A DNA stretch of 64,000 nucleotides from Zea mays. Its lineage: Eukaryota > Streptophyta > Magnoliopsida > Poales > Poaceae. Location: positions 119,503,789-119,567,788 of the forward strand of contig NC_050101.1 in the NCBI RefSeq assembly GCF_902167145.1, written 5' to 3'. Position numbers and translations under genes: made by a program. Positions 1-10,944 of the stretch are shown piece after piece; position 1 is the first letter of the stretch; each line of letters opens with the position of its first letter. The notes beneath the pieces are model-generated. The model ran no database searches, was not told where the DNA came from, and was given only the letters and a program-made list of their open reading frames with translations.

Positions 1-735
1 TTGGGTATGAGATTTTTCCTGCAAAAAGAATACCCAAGTGAAGCGAGAATAATCATCCACAATAACTAGACAGTACTTACTCCCGCCGATGCTTATGTAA
101 GCAATCGGGCCGAATAGATCCATGTGTAGGAGCTCCAGTGGCCTGTCGGTCGTCATGATGTTCTTGTGTGGATGATGGGCACCAACTTGCTTCCCTGCTT
201 GGCATGCACTACAAATCCTGTCTTTCTCAAAATGAACATTTGTTAATCCTAAAATGTGCTCTCCCTTTAGAAGCTTATGAAGATTCTTCATCCCAACATG
301 GGCTAGTCGGCGGTGCCAGAGCCAACCCATGTTAGTCTTAGCAATTAAGCAAGTGTCGAGTTCAGCTCTATCAAAATCTACTAAGTATAGCTGACCCTCT
401 AACACTCCCTTAAATGCTACTGAATCATCACTTCTTCTAAAGACAGTGACACCTACATCAGTAAATAGACAGTTGTAACCCGTTTGACATAATTGAGACA
501 CGGAAAGCAAATTGTAATCTAAGGAATCTACAAGAAAAACATTGGAAATTGAATGGTCGGGAGATATAACAATTTTACCCAATCCTTTGACCAAACCTTG
601 GTTTCCATCCCCAAATGTGATTGCTCTTTGGGGATCTTGGTTTTTCTCATAGGAGGAGAACATTTTCTTCTCCCCTGTCATGTGGTTTGTGCACCCGCTA
701 TCGATGATCCAACTTGAGCCCCCGGATGCATAAAC
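1..735 (-). CDS. pol: Sirevirus A pol, N-terminal part (partial)
   Basis: Start of the copia polyprotein: aspartic protease (DSGCTNHM near the start), the GAG-pre-integrase zinc region ([14 protein letters not shown], later CSACQAGK) and the beginning of the integrase core ([11 protein letters not shown], then VDDYSRFTW). The frame has no stop over 245 codons and runs off the left edge. It opens directly after a TAG at 738-736 that ends a T-rich tract and lies 13 nt after the gag stop, in the +1 frame relative to gag. The first ATG is internal (MTGEKKMF), after the protease motif, so a normal start codon for pol is missing. Confidence 0.9.
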
Positions 736-748
736 CTACAAAACAAGT

Positions 749-3385
749 TTAGTTCTTCACTTTAGGTACCCAAATGGTTTTGGGTCCTTTGGCATTAGAT
801 ACAAGAACTTTGGGTACCCAAACACAAGTCTTTGATCCCTTGTGTTTGCCCCCAACATACTTGGCAACTACCTTGCCGGATTTGTTAGTTAAAACATAAG
901 ATGCATCAAAAGTTTTAAATGAAATATCATGATCATTTGATGCACTAGGAGTTTTCCTTTTAGGCAACTTAGCACGGGTTGGTTGCCTAGAATTAGATGT
1001 CTCACCCTTATACATAAATGCATGGTTAGGGCCAGAGTGAGACTTCCTAGAATGAATTCTCCTAATTTTGCTCTCAGGATAACCGGTAGGGTACAAAATG
1101 CAACCTTCGTTATCCTGAGGCATGGGAGCCTTGCCCTTAACAAAGTTGGACAATTTCTTAGGAGGGGCATTAAGTTTGACATTGTTCCCCTTTTGGAAGC
1201 CAATACCATCCTTAATGCCAGGGCGTCTCCCACTATAAAGCATACTACGAGCAAATTTAAATTTTTTATTTTCAAGTTCATACTCGGCAATTTTAGCACC
1301 TAATTTTGCTATATGATCATTTTGTTGTTTAATTAAAGCCATGTGATCATGAATAACATTAATATCAACATCTCTACATCTAGTACAAATAGAAGTGTGC
1401 TCAACGATAGATGTAGATGGTTTGCAAGATTTTAATTCTACAACCTTAGCATGCAATATGTCATTTTTACTTCTAAGGTCGGAAATGGTAGCATTGCAAA
1501 CATCAAAATCTTTAGCCTTAGCAAGCAATTTTTCATTTTCATTTCTAAGGCTAGCAAGAGAAATGTTCAATTCTTCAATCTTAGCAAGCAAATCATCATT
1601 ATCATTTCAAAGATTGGGAATAGAAACATCACAAGTATTTAAATCAACCTTAGCTAATAAATTAGCATTCTCATATTTAAGGTTGTCTATAGTCTCATGG
1701 CAAGTGCTTAGCTCACTAGATAGTTTTTCACATTTTTCTACTTCTAGAGCGTAAGCATTTTTAACTTTAACATGCTTCTTGTTTTCTTTAATAAGGAAGT
1801 CCTCTTGGGAGTCCAAGAGATCATCCTTCTCATGGATAGCACTAATCAATTCATTTAATTTTTCTTTTTGTTGCATATTTAAGTTGGCAAAAAGTGTATG
1901 TAAATTATCTTCCTCATCACTAGCATTATCATCGCTAGAAGACTCATATCTAGTGGAGGATTTGGATTTAACCTTCTTCTTTTTGCCGTCCTTTGCCATG
2001 AGGCACTTGTGCCCGACGTTGGGGAAGAGAAGTCCCTTGGTGACGGCGATGTTGGCGGCGTCCTCGTCGTCGTAGGAGTCGCTAGAGCTTTCGTCGGAGT
2101 CCCACTCGCGACAAACATGAGCATCGCCGCCCTTTTTCTTGTAGTACCTCTTCTTCTCCTTTCTTCTCCCCTTCTTGTCGTCGCCCCTGTCACTGTCACT
2201 AGATAATGGACATTTTGCTATAAAGTGACCGGGCTTACCACACTTGTAGCAAACCTTCTTGGAGCGGGGTTTGTAATCTTTCCCCCTCCTTTGCTTGAGG
2301 ATTTGGCGGAAGCTCTTGATGACGAGCGCCATTTCCTCGTTGTCGAGCTTGGAGGCGTCAATGGGTGTTCTACTTGATGTAGACTCCTCCTTCTTCTCCT
2401 CCGTCGCCTTAAATGCGACCGGTTGTGCTTCGGATGTGGAGGGATCATCAAGCTCGTTGATCTTCCTTGAGTCTTTGATCATGAATTCAAAGCTCACAAA
2501 ATTCCCGATCACTTCCTCGGGAGTCATTAGTGTATATCTAGGATTGCCACGAATTAATTGGACTTGAGTAGGGTTAAGGAAAATAAGTGATCTTAGAATA
2601 ACCTTAACCATTTCGTGGTCATCCCATTTCTTGCTCCCAAGGTTGCGCACTTGGTTCACCAAGGTTTTGAGCCGGTTGTACATGTCTTGTGGCTCTTCTC
2701 CTTTGCGAAGCCGGAAGCGACCGAGCTCCCCCTCGATCGTCTCCCGCTTGGTGATCTTTGTTAGCTCATCCCCCTCGTGCGCGGTCTTGAGGACGTCCCA
2801 AACTTCCTTGGCGCTCTTAAGTCCTTGCACCTTGTTATACTCCTCTCGACTTAGAGAGGTGAGGAGTATAGTTGTTGCTTGGGAGTTGAAGTGCTCGATT
2901 TGGGCCACCTCGTCCTCATCATAATCATCATCCCCTATGGATGGTACCTGTGCTCCAAACTCAACAACATTCCATATACTTTTGTGGAGTGAGGTTAGAT
3001 GAAATTTCATTAAATCACTCCACCTAGCATAATCTTCACCGTCAAAGGTTGGCGATTTGCCTAATGGAACGGAAAGTAATGGAGTATGTCTAGAAGTGCG
3101 AGAATAGTGTAAGGGGATCTTACTAAACTTCTTGCGCTCATGGCGCTTAGAAGTTACGGAGGGCGCGTCGGAGCCGGAGGTGGAAGGTGATGAAGTATCG
3201 GTCTCGTAGTAGACCACCTTCCTCATCTTCTTTTTCTTGTCGCTACTCCGATGCGACTTGTGGGAAGAGGCTTTCTTCTCCTTCCCCTTCCCCTTTTTGC
3301 GGGACTCTTCCGATGAAGCCTTCCCATGGCTTGTAGTGGGCTTGTCGCCGGTCTCCATCTCCTTCTTGGCGTGTTCTCCCGACAT
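749..3385 (-). pseudogene. gag: Sirevirus A gag, one premature stop
   Basis: Long Sirevirus-type Gag of about 878 residues. It has a Ser/Lys-rich N-terminus, a copia gag domain (UBN2/Retrotran_gag_2 type, for example ITKRETIEGELGRFRLRKGE), a CCHC zinc knuckle (CYKCGKPGHFIAKCP), an acidic Ser/Asp stretch, a long coiled-coil region and a basic C-terminus ending WVPKVKN. The ATG at 3385 follows an in-frame GTG; I chose ATG because the same MSG start is conserved in B, C and D. One TGA at 1609-1607, where the other copies have Arg or another sense codon in the LRNDND context, cuts the coiled coil. The frame is otherwise open, so this is a recent lesion. Confidence 0.92.
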
Positions 3386-3419
3386 CACTTCGAGCGGTTA
3401 GGCTCTAATGAAGCACCGG

Positions 3420-3431
3420 GCTTCGATACCA
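3420..3431 (-). other. Primer binding site of element A
   Basis: Two bases after the LTR end, the minus strand reads TGGTATCGAAGC. This resembles the initiator-tRNA-Met site TGGTATCAGAGC seen intact in element C, with two changed bases. Confidence 0.75.
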
Positions 3432-3433
3432 AT

Positions 3434-4684
3434 TGAAAGTCACCTAGAGGGGGGTGAATAGGGCGAAACTGAAATTTATAAAGTTAATCACAACTACAAG
3501 CCGGGTTAGCGTTAGAGATATAATCGAGTCCGCGAGAGAGGGTGCAAAACAAATCGCAAGCGAATAAAGAGTGTGACACGCGGATTTGTTTTACCGAGGT
3601 TTGGTTCTCGCAAACCTACTCCCCGTTGAGGTGGTCACATAGACCGGGTCTCTTTCAACCCCTTCCCTCTCTCAAACGGTCCCTTGGACCGAGTGAGCTT
3701 TCTCTTCTCAAATCAACCGGGAACAAAACTTCCCCGCAAGGACCGCCACACAATTGGTGTCTCTTGCCTCAGTTACAATTGAGTTTTGATCGCAAGAAAA
3801 GAATGAGAAAGAAAGCAATCCAAGTGCAAGAGCTCAAAAGAACACAACAAATCACTCTCACTTATCACTAAAGCTTTTGTGGAATTGGGAGAGGATTTGA
3901 TCACTTGGGTGTGTCTTGTATTGAATGCCTAGCTCTTGTAAGTGGTTGGAAGTGTGAAAACTTGGATGACTTGAATGTGGGGTGGTTGGGGGTATTTATA
4001 ACCCCAACCACCAAACTAGTTGTTTGGTGGAGGCTGCTGTCGCATGGCGCACCGGACAGTCCGGTGCGCCAGCCACATCACCAGGCCGTTGGGTTTCGAC
4101 CGTTGGAGCTCTGATTGCTGGACCCGCCAGGATGTCTGGTGGCACACCGGACATGTACTGTAGAGTGTCCGGTGCACCACTTCGCACGTGCCTGACTTCT
4201 GCGCGCTCTGGCGCGCATTAATTGCTTCTGCAGGTGACCGTTGGCGCGAAGTATTCGTTGCTTCGCTGGCTCACCGGACAGTCCGGTGTGCACCGGACTT
4301 GTCTGGTGAATTATAGCGGAGCGGATTCCCGAAGCTGGCGAGTTCAGAGTCGCTCTCTTCCGGAGCACCGGACAGTCCGGTGAATTATAGCGGAGCGCCT
4401 ATGGATTTTCCCGAAGGTGAAGAGTTCAGCGTGAAGTCCCCTGGTGCACCGGACACTATCCGGTGGCACACCGGACAGTCCGGTGCGCCAGACCAGGGCA
4501 CACTTCGGTTATCCCTTGCTCTCTTTGTTGAACCCAATTCTTGGTCTTTTTATTGGCTAAGTGTGAACCTTTGGCACCTGTATAACTTATACACTAGAGC
4601 AAACTAGTTAGTCCAATTATTTGTGTTGGGCAATTCAACCACCAAAATTAATTAGGAAATAGGTGTAAGCCTAATTCCCTTTCA
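3434..4684 (-). repeat. 5' LTR of element A
   Basis: 1251 bp. On the minus strand it starts TGAAAGGGAATTAGG and ends GACTTTCA. The middle holds many CACCGGAC..GTCCGGTG palindromes typical of maize Sirevirus LTRs, followed by a TATA box and an untranslated leader shared with B and C. The partner LTR is outside the window. Confidence 0.92.
3993..4000 (-). promoter_or_regulatory. TATA box of LTR A inside an inverted repeat
   Basis: TATAAATA on the minus strand, flanked by GGTGGTTGGGG and by a C-rich AACCACC arm, the same arrangement as in the other Sirevirus LTRs here. It lies downstream of the palindrome cluster, as expected for the U3/R junction. Confidence 0.75.
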
Positions 4685-6682
4685 ATGGCCACAACCTTGA
4701 CGACGAGGGTTGTGGCCCAAGTCGCGAATGTTTCCATGTCGATCTAGGGGGTCACGACGAAGGCAACCACCTCGGTATGCCAGAGGATGACGATCCCCCT
4801 GGGCCTGCGCCTCGCGTTGACATCCTGCGGGAGCTAGCTGTGGTCCCAATCCCTGCGGGGGGTCAGGACACACAGCTCGAGCAAATCCGCGAGATGCAGG
4901 CCAAGCTCGACGAGGAAGCAGGGCAACTTGTGCAGCTCCGGCAAAACATCAAGCAGGAGTGGGCAGGCCGAGCACTCGCCGGAGAAGCGCGTCATCAGGC
5001 CCGGGACGTCCAGCGCCGTATCGTTGACGATGCCAGGGCAAGGCTGCCCCCGGCCTCCAGCGGGGTCGGCCAGAATTTGGCTGCAGCGGCAATACTACTC
5101 CGAGCAATGCCGGAGCCATCCACCACCGAGGGGCAGCGTATCCAGGGAGAACTCAAGAATCTCCTGGAGGATGCCGCGGTCCGACGGGCCGAAAGCTCTG
5201 CCTCCCGAAGGCAAGGGTGCCCCCCGAAGCATCGCGCAATGACTTCCCGACTCATGCGGGAGGCCTCCGTCCACACCGGGCGCACGCGGGGCGCGACGCC
5301 TGCAGCCCCGGGTCGCCTCGGCAACGAGCACCACCGCCGCGACCGTCGAGCCCGCCTCGACGAGAAGGTGCGCCGAGGCTACCACCCCAGGCGTGGGGGA
5401 CGCTACGACAGCGAGGAGGATCGGAGCCCCTCGCCCGAACCACCAGGTCCGTAAGCCTTCAGCTGGGCCATACGATGGGCGCCGTTCCCAGCTCGGTTCC
5501 GGGCCCCGACTACCATCACCAAGTACTCGGGGGAAACAAGGCCGGAGTTGTGGCTTGCGGACTATCGGCTGTCCTGCCAGCTGGGAGGAACGGACGACGA
5601 CAACCTCATCATCCGCAACCTCCCCCTTTTCCTCTCCAACGCTGCCCGGGCCTGGCTGGAGCATCTGCCTCCCGCGCAGATCTCCAACTGGGACGACCTG
5701 GTCAAGGCTTTCACTGGAAATTTCCAAGGCACGTACGTGCGCCCTGGGAACTCCTGGGATCTCCAAAGCTGCCGCCAGCAGCTAGGGGAATCCCTGCGAG
5801 ATTACATCTAGCGGTTTTCGAAGCAGCGCATCGAGCTGCCCAACATCACCGACTCGGATGTCATCGGGGCGTTCCTCGCCGGCACCACTTGCCGCGACCT
5901 GGTGAGCAAACTGCGCCGCAAGACTCCCACCAAGGCGAGCGAGTTCATGGACATCGCCACCAAGTTCGCCTCTGGTCAGGAGGCGTTCGAAGCCATCTTC
6001 CGAAAGGACAAGCAGCCTCAGGGACGGTAGCAGGAAGACGTCCCTGAGGCATCCGCCCAGCGGGGCACGAAGAAGAAGGCCAAGAAGAAGTCGCAAAAGA
6101 AGCGCGACGCCGCTGACGCAGATCTTGTCGCTACTGCCGAGCACAGGAACCCTCGGAAGCCTCCCGGAGGGGCCAACCTGTTCGACAAGATGCTCAAGGA
6201 GTCGTGCCCCTATCACCAGGGTCCCGTCAAGCACACCCTTGAGGAATGCGTCATGCTTTGACGCTACTTCCATAAGGCTGGGCCCTCGGCGGAAGACGGC
6301 AAAGGCCAAGACAACAACAAGAAAGAGGGCGACAAGGAAGAGGAGTTCCCCGAGGTCCACGGCTGCCTCATGATCTACAGTGGGCAAGTGGCGAACGCCT
6401 CGGCTCAGCACCGCAAGCAGGAGCGCCGGGAGGTCTGCTCGGTGAAGGTGGCGGCGCCAGTCTACCTAGACTGGTCCGACAAGCCCATCACCTTCGACCA
6501 AGGCGACCACCCCGACTGCGTGCCAAGCCTAGGAAGGTACCCGCTCGTTGTCGATCCTGTCATCGGCAACGCCAGGCTCACCAAGGTCCTCATGGACGGG
6601 GGTAGCAGCCTCAACATCATCTACGTCGAGACCCTCGGGCTCTTGGGGATCGATTTGTCCACGATCCGGGCCGATGCGGCGC
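4685..6682 (+). pseudogene. gag: Host gypsy gag and start of protease, with stops
   Basis: One reading frame covers the whole piece. It has a charged N-terminal region rich in Arg, Glu and Gln, then the Retrotrans_gag core (ARAWLEHLPPAQISNWDDLV), a Lys-rich linker, a Cys/His segment (SCPYHQG..HTLEECV) and the protease active site (VLMDGGSSLNIIY) near the end. Premature stops lie at 5452 (TAA), 5809 (TAG), 6028 (TAG) and 6259 (TGA), with no frameshift. The open stretch with an ATG at 4777 is part of this frame and not a separate gene. Element B interrupts it after 6682, and the next codons are at 24024. The N-terminal part is cut by element A. Confidence 0.87.
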
Positions 6683-6878
6683 TGAAAGGGAATTAGGCTT
6701 ACACCTAGTTCCTAAATAATTTTGGTGGTTGAATTGCCCAACACAAATCTTTGGACTAACTAGTTTGCTCTAGTGTATAAGTTCAGGTGCCAAAGGTTCA
6801 CACTTAGCCAATAAAAAGACCAAGTGTTGGGTTCAACAAAAGTGCAAAGGAGCAACCGAAGGCTTCTCTGGTCTGACG

Positions 6879-7367
6879 CACCGGACTGTCCGGTGTGCCA
6901 CCGGACATGTCCGGTGCACCAGAGGACTCCGACTTCAAAGTCTTCGCTCTCGGGAATTTCCGGAGGCCACTCCGCTATAATTCACCGGACTGTCCGGTGT
7001 GCACCGGACATGTCCGGTGCTCCAAGGAAGGGCGGCCTCCGGAACTCGCCAGCCTCGCGTTTTCACTTCAGCCGCTCCGCTATAATTCACCGGACTGTCC
7101 GGTGTGCACCGGACTGTCCGGTGCATCTGCGGAGCAACGACTACTTCAGGCGCCAACGGCTACCTGCAGCGCATTTATTGCGCGCCAGCGCGCGCAGAGG
7201 TCAGGCACGCCCATGCTGGCGCATCGGACACCCTACAGTACATGTCCGGTGCGCCACCGGACATCAAGGCGGGCCCAGAAGTCAGAACTCCAACGGTCGA
7301 TCCAACGGCTACTTGGTGACGTGGCTGTCGCACCGGACATGTCCGGTGTGCACCGGACTGTCCGGTG
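6879..7367 (+). repeat. Palindrome cluster in LTR B
   Basis: About nine CACCGGAC..GTCCGGTG units of 17-18 bp with a T, AT or similar centre. Some are back to back (7089-7124 and 7331-7367). Conserved palindromes in LTRs are a described Sirevirus hallmark. The same clusters occur in the LTRs of A, C and D. Short peptide ORFs across them are artefacts of the repeat. Confidence 0.88.
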
Positions 7368-7404
7368 CACCATACGACAGACAGCTCCACCAACAGTCAA
7401 GTTT

Positions 7405-7435
7405 GGTGGTTGGGGCTATAAATACCCCAACCACC
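7405..7435 (+). promoter_or_regulatory. TATA box in the loop of an 11-bp inverted repeat (LTR B)
   Basis: GGTGGTTGGGG (7405-7415), then C, TATAAATA (7417-7424), then CCCCAACCACC (7425-7435). The arms pair perfectly and the loop is the TATA box. The same 31 bases are in the 3' LTR at 23435-23465. This is the likely core promoter; transcription should start roughly 30 bp downstream. Confidence 0.85.
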
Positions 7436-7615
7436 CCACCATTCATTGCATCCAAGTTTTCCAGCTTCCAACCACTATACAAGAGCTAGCATTCATTGCA
7501 AAGCACAATAAAAGAGAACAAATCCTCTCCCAACTCCATACAAAGCCCTAGTGACTAGAGAGGGTGATTTGTAGTGTTCATTTGAGCTCTTGCGCTTGGA
7601 TCGCTTCTTGTCACA

Positions 7616-7643
7616 CCCGGATTTTAGAGGTCCAAAATCCGGG
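7616..7643. other. Perfect hairpin at the LTR end
   Basis: CCCGGATTTT and AAAATCCGGG pair over 10 bp around an 8-nt loop (AGAGGTCC). It lies 7 bp from the LTR end, in what would be U5. The identical hairpin is at 12192-12219 in the 5' LTR, a few bases from the primer site. Confidence 0.8.
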
Positions 7644-7721
7644 CGCGAACATAAACACCAGGTGTGCTGGGACCAAGTCTCACACATATGATGTATAGTG
7701 GCACAGGATCGAATGTCACAT

Positions 7722-7732
7722 CTTTATATATA
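7722..7732 (-). promoter_or_regulatory. Candidate TATA box of the giant LTR
   Basis: TATATATAAAG on the minus strand, about 115 bp before the LTR end. The same sequence is at 12298-12308 in the 5' LTR. If used, U3 is about 3.2 kb and R plus U5 under 100 bp. Confidence 0.5.
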
Positions 7733-10700
7733 ACAGGAGTTCTATACAAAATAAATAATTACATTATAAGGAGACAACGGTCCAGCAACCCAAAGTTGAC
7801 TGGGAGACGACGACCTAGACCTCTCACGAACTCGCCACAGCATCCTCCATGCGCCTCATCCTGTGGTACCTGTTCTTGACCTGTGGGGGGGTGTGAGACA
7901 GCAAGAGTGAGCTCACATACGTTCATCGCTCAACAAGTTGTGGGGAATAATGTGCATGAACTCGCCAAAGGTGGGAGCTCACGTGAAGTGTAAGGCTTAC
8001 CAAAGAGGATGGTTAGAGCTGAGCATTGCTTTTAAAGTTGGTCAAAATTTTATTAGCAATTACTAAGTATAAGTAAATACCAACCCAATTAAATAGTAGA
8101 ACAGAAGTAACAACATCACCTGCGATGCAATGCATATGACAAATTGAATTTAAGTTCCATAAATTAATCATGTGAGGGTCCGAGCTGCTCATGACCGTGA
8201 GCACGGCTAGTATACCAGTTTTACACTCTGCAGAGGTGGCGCATCTTTACCCACAAGTCATGTTACCCATCTGCCAAGGGATCGCGACTTCCCATACACC
8301 TCTACCGAGGAGGCGAGGCAGGGTAACACTACGAGGCCTTTACAAAGTTCCACTAGCTTCAGAAAACCCGCTACAGTTTATAGGAAGCTCCAATGCAGGA
8401 ATCCCTTGCAGGACCGCCATCGCAGCAAAATCCTCCCGAGGGCCTCCCTACACTGACCACTCCCCTACTGCCCTTGCCCCTTTCGGGTAAGGTAGTCTTC
8501 CACTAGCTTTCCTAATTAATCGGCCAAGGGCGTCCCATTAAACCCTTGTGGTAGCACTGTTTTCCCGGGTGGTTCTCCATGTTCCAATTAACATAATGAT
8601 CTTATCATGAACAGTGATAATAAACAGATAATAAAAGTGTGATCATGAATAATGTATCTTCATACCCAAAACCACATAAAGCACTAGCAAGTACTACCCA
8701 AAAAGTTCAGTGGTAACAAGGTATAAAGATAATCAAACTAGGGTAACCTATTGGGTCCCATCAAAATTAACCTATGCAGATCATTATGATTAATCAGAAC
8801 ATGAGTAGGTAAAAAGAAGTGATCAAGGGCACAACTTGCCTGGGACTTGAGATTCCAGGTACCAGGATGGTCTTCAGATGACTCGTGACCTCACTGCTAG
8901 TCGTAGCAATACAGACAAACATTGTATAGGCAAAATTAACATCACACCAAACATGAGAACAAACTGTGTAATAATAATCTACGCGTTGCTACGAGATCGT
9001 GGGCTCGAGAACCGCTAAATCCGGAGCTACGATTATTAAGTTACGATTTTCTGAAGTTATTTAAGGCCTAGAATAGAGTTATTCATGTGGATAATTTTAA
9101 ATCAAGTTTCATAGCTAAACAATGTTACTAGCTGATAGACAATATTAAAACAAACTTATTGCAACTGGAATGACTCAATTTGGAGTTGAAATGAATTTAA
9201 TATGAATTATACAAGTTTCGGGAATTATTTTTATATTAAAAAACAATTTCCAGAATTAATTCTCTAATTTTACTACTCTCTGGACTGCGCGCGGAATAGA
9301 CAGAAGCCCAGGGGCTAGATTACAAACGTCCCAAGACTCATATTCTCCCCGCGCGGATGGCGGGTTAGTTTCAGGATTCTTTAGGGTCTCTTTTGCATAA
9401 AGACTTGGCGAAGGGGTATGCGTGATCCTGAGCCACACGATTAGAATTCAGTGCGCCAGATCAGATCTTGATCGATCACCGAGTGAAGCCTATTGGATTC
9501 AGATCCGACGACCCATATTTTAAGTACTCGTGACTGCCCCGGGGCCATCCGATCACGATCGAACGGATCAGATTCCCCCGCACGAATTGTTGCTTTCTCT
9601 TTTAATCTGGAACGTCCGCTCCATGATCAGTGGCACAAGTTTAGTTACCCCAAGGTCGAATCCAGAGCGCTCAACGCGGATCCGACGACCAAGGGACATC
9701 TTCCCCAACCCGCTGGCTGACCACGGCGGCACAGAGGACACCGCGGTGGCACCATGGCTAGAGCATAGGATCCGCGTGATTCCGCCCCCACTCGCTGCAA
9801 TAACGGGCGCTACACGATGAGAATTACTAGGCGATCGAGGCTAGGGGTTTCTTACCGGCGATTGAAGCAGCGGCGAGGCAGGCCACACGACATGGCGGAT
9901 CCGCGGCAGGATACAACTACGGCGAAGAATCCTCAGCAGGCCGAAGCCTCGTTCACCCAATTACTTCTCCGAGCGCGCTCCGTGAACCCCACCAAACGTC
10001 CAGGACAGGCAACGGGTGTCGAGCGATGGGGATAATTGATTCCGACGGCAGTGGACCCCCGGACATGAGGTGATGGCGGCGCACGAGCTCGCCACTGGCT
10101 TTTATGGCCCAGAGGCGAGTCCGGGTAGGTGCCAGGAGTCCGACCGAAGCGGGTTGTTGCGGATTTGGCGGCGAAGTCAGATTCGCCCCAGATCGCAACG
10201 GTCTAGCAGCGTAGCTCAAGTTTGTTACGGTAGCGACGTGGAGAAGAAGACCCTGGAATGCGGGCCCCATGTGGCGGTACCAACCAGCAGCGAGCGCAAG
10301 GTACGGTTGAGCGAGTCCCTGGATTCCAACCGCATCAGCGCCAGCCAACAATCGCGACGAGCAGCATGGGGAAGAAGACCAGTCTGCGTGAGGGGCCCAC
10401 ATGGCAGCGCTGAGAGAGGTGGAAGGGCTGGCGAGTGGAACTGGGCTGCGCGAGCTGGATCCGAAGATGGGCCGAAAGCAGGGAATAGAGGCCTACTCGA
10501 CTGAAGACTGCTTTCTTTTTTTTTCTTTTATTTATTATTCTTTTATTCCTTTCCAAATTCAAAAACTTCAGTTCTAAAAGAAATTCTTTTTGTGGCAAAT
10601 TTGTCCTTGGTTAGATATTAAATTTGAACTTGCCAATATGATTTTATTTAATAAGTTTTATTTTGTATTTTATAGTATTTCTCCCCTCCTATTCTATTTA

Positions 10701-10929
10701 TTCAAAGTAGGTATTAAATCCTCAATTTGATTGTTGATTTATTTATGTCACCAAATGCACACACAAAAACAATATCCAGCATGATGAATGATTTATTTGA
10801 GTGTATTTTGTTAATTATTTATTTGTTTAATTATGGGGTTCACATGAATTGAGAAACATAGATAACTCGTATATGTATACGGAATACAATTTTCTCTGCT
10901 TAGACTTTGTTTACAAAGTGGGTGTTACA

Positions 10930-10944
10930 AATCCTACCCCCCTT
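10930..10944 (-). other. Polypurine tract of the LARD-like element
   Basis: On the minus strand AAGGGGGGTAGGATT directly precedes the LTR start TGTAACACCC. This fixes the element's orientation. Confidence 0.8.

Larger units (their letters stand above)
1..4684 (-). mobile_element. Sirevirus-type Ty1/copia element A, 5' part
   Basis: Minus-strand copia element entering from the left edge. Read on the minus strand it has a 5' LTR (4684-3434), a primer binding site, a long gag and the first 245 codons of pol. The rest lies outside the window. The LTR start TGAAAGGGAATTAGGC and the TCA end match elements B, C and D. It interrupts the gag region of the host gypsy element, whose sequence begins at 4685. 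The right flank is ATGGC (4685-4689); the matching left-hand target duplication is off the window, so it cannot be confirmed. Confidence 0.93.
6683..7608 (+). repeat. 5' LTR of element B, first part
   Basis: Begins TGAAAGGGAATTAGG. It holds the palindrome cluster, the TATA box and the first part of the leader, and is cut after CTTCT (7604-7608) by the LARD-like element. It resumes at 15511. Against the 3' LTR it lacks three bases near 6782. Confidence 0.94.
7609..10929 (-). repeat. 3' LTR of the LARD-like element
   Basis: 3321 bp. It differs from the right LTR by about five substitutions and by lacking five bases (after 8524, where the right copy has an extra TGCAA at about 13103). Open frames of up to about 150 codons occur in both copies and on both strands, but none shows a recognisable domain. 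Large parts are AT-rich without features. Confidence 0.93.

Noticed and set aside
4777..5454. 225-codon ORF as a cellular gene
   Set aside because: It is in the same frame as the following gypsy gag core and protease, separated only by nonsense codons.
6879..7367. Short palindromic repeats that look CRISPR-like
   Set aside because: Spacing is irregular, repeats abut each other, there are no cas genes, and the setting is a plant LTR.
6824..7489. Overlapping ORFs of 218-221 codons with HRTVRCAPD-type repeats
   Set aside because: They run across the CACCGGAC palindromes of the LTR in several frames and both strands; the peptide repeats are a by-product. The same applies at 22854-23519, 26739-27131, 34877-35317 and 41104-41595.
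10070..10504. 144-codon ORF and an opposite 149-codon ORF (9953-10402), repeated at 14534-15085
   Set aside because: Within U3-like LTR sequence, overlapping on both strands, no known domain and no sign of a gene.
7609..10929. Plus-strand orientation of the LARD-like element
   Set aside because: No primer site follows the left LTR on the plus strand; the purine tract and initiator-tRNA-like site are only found in order on the minus strand.
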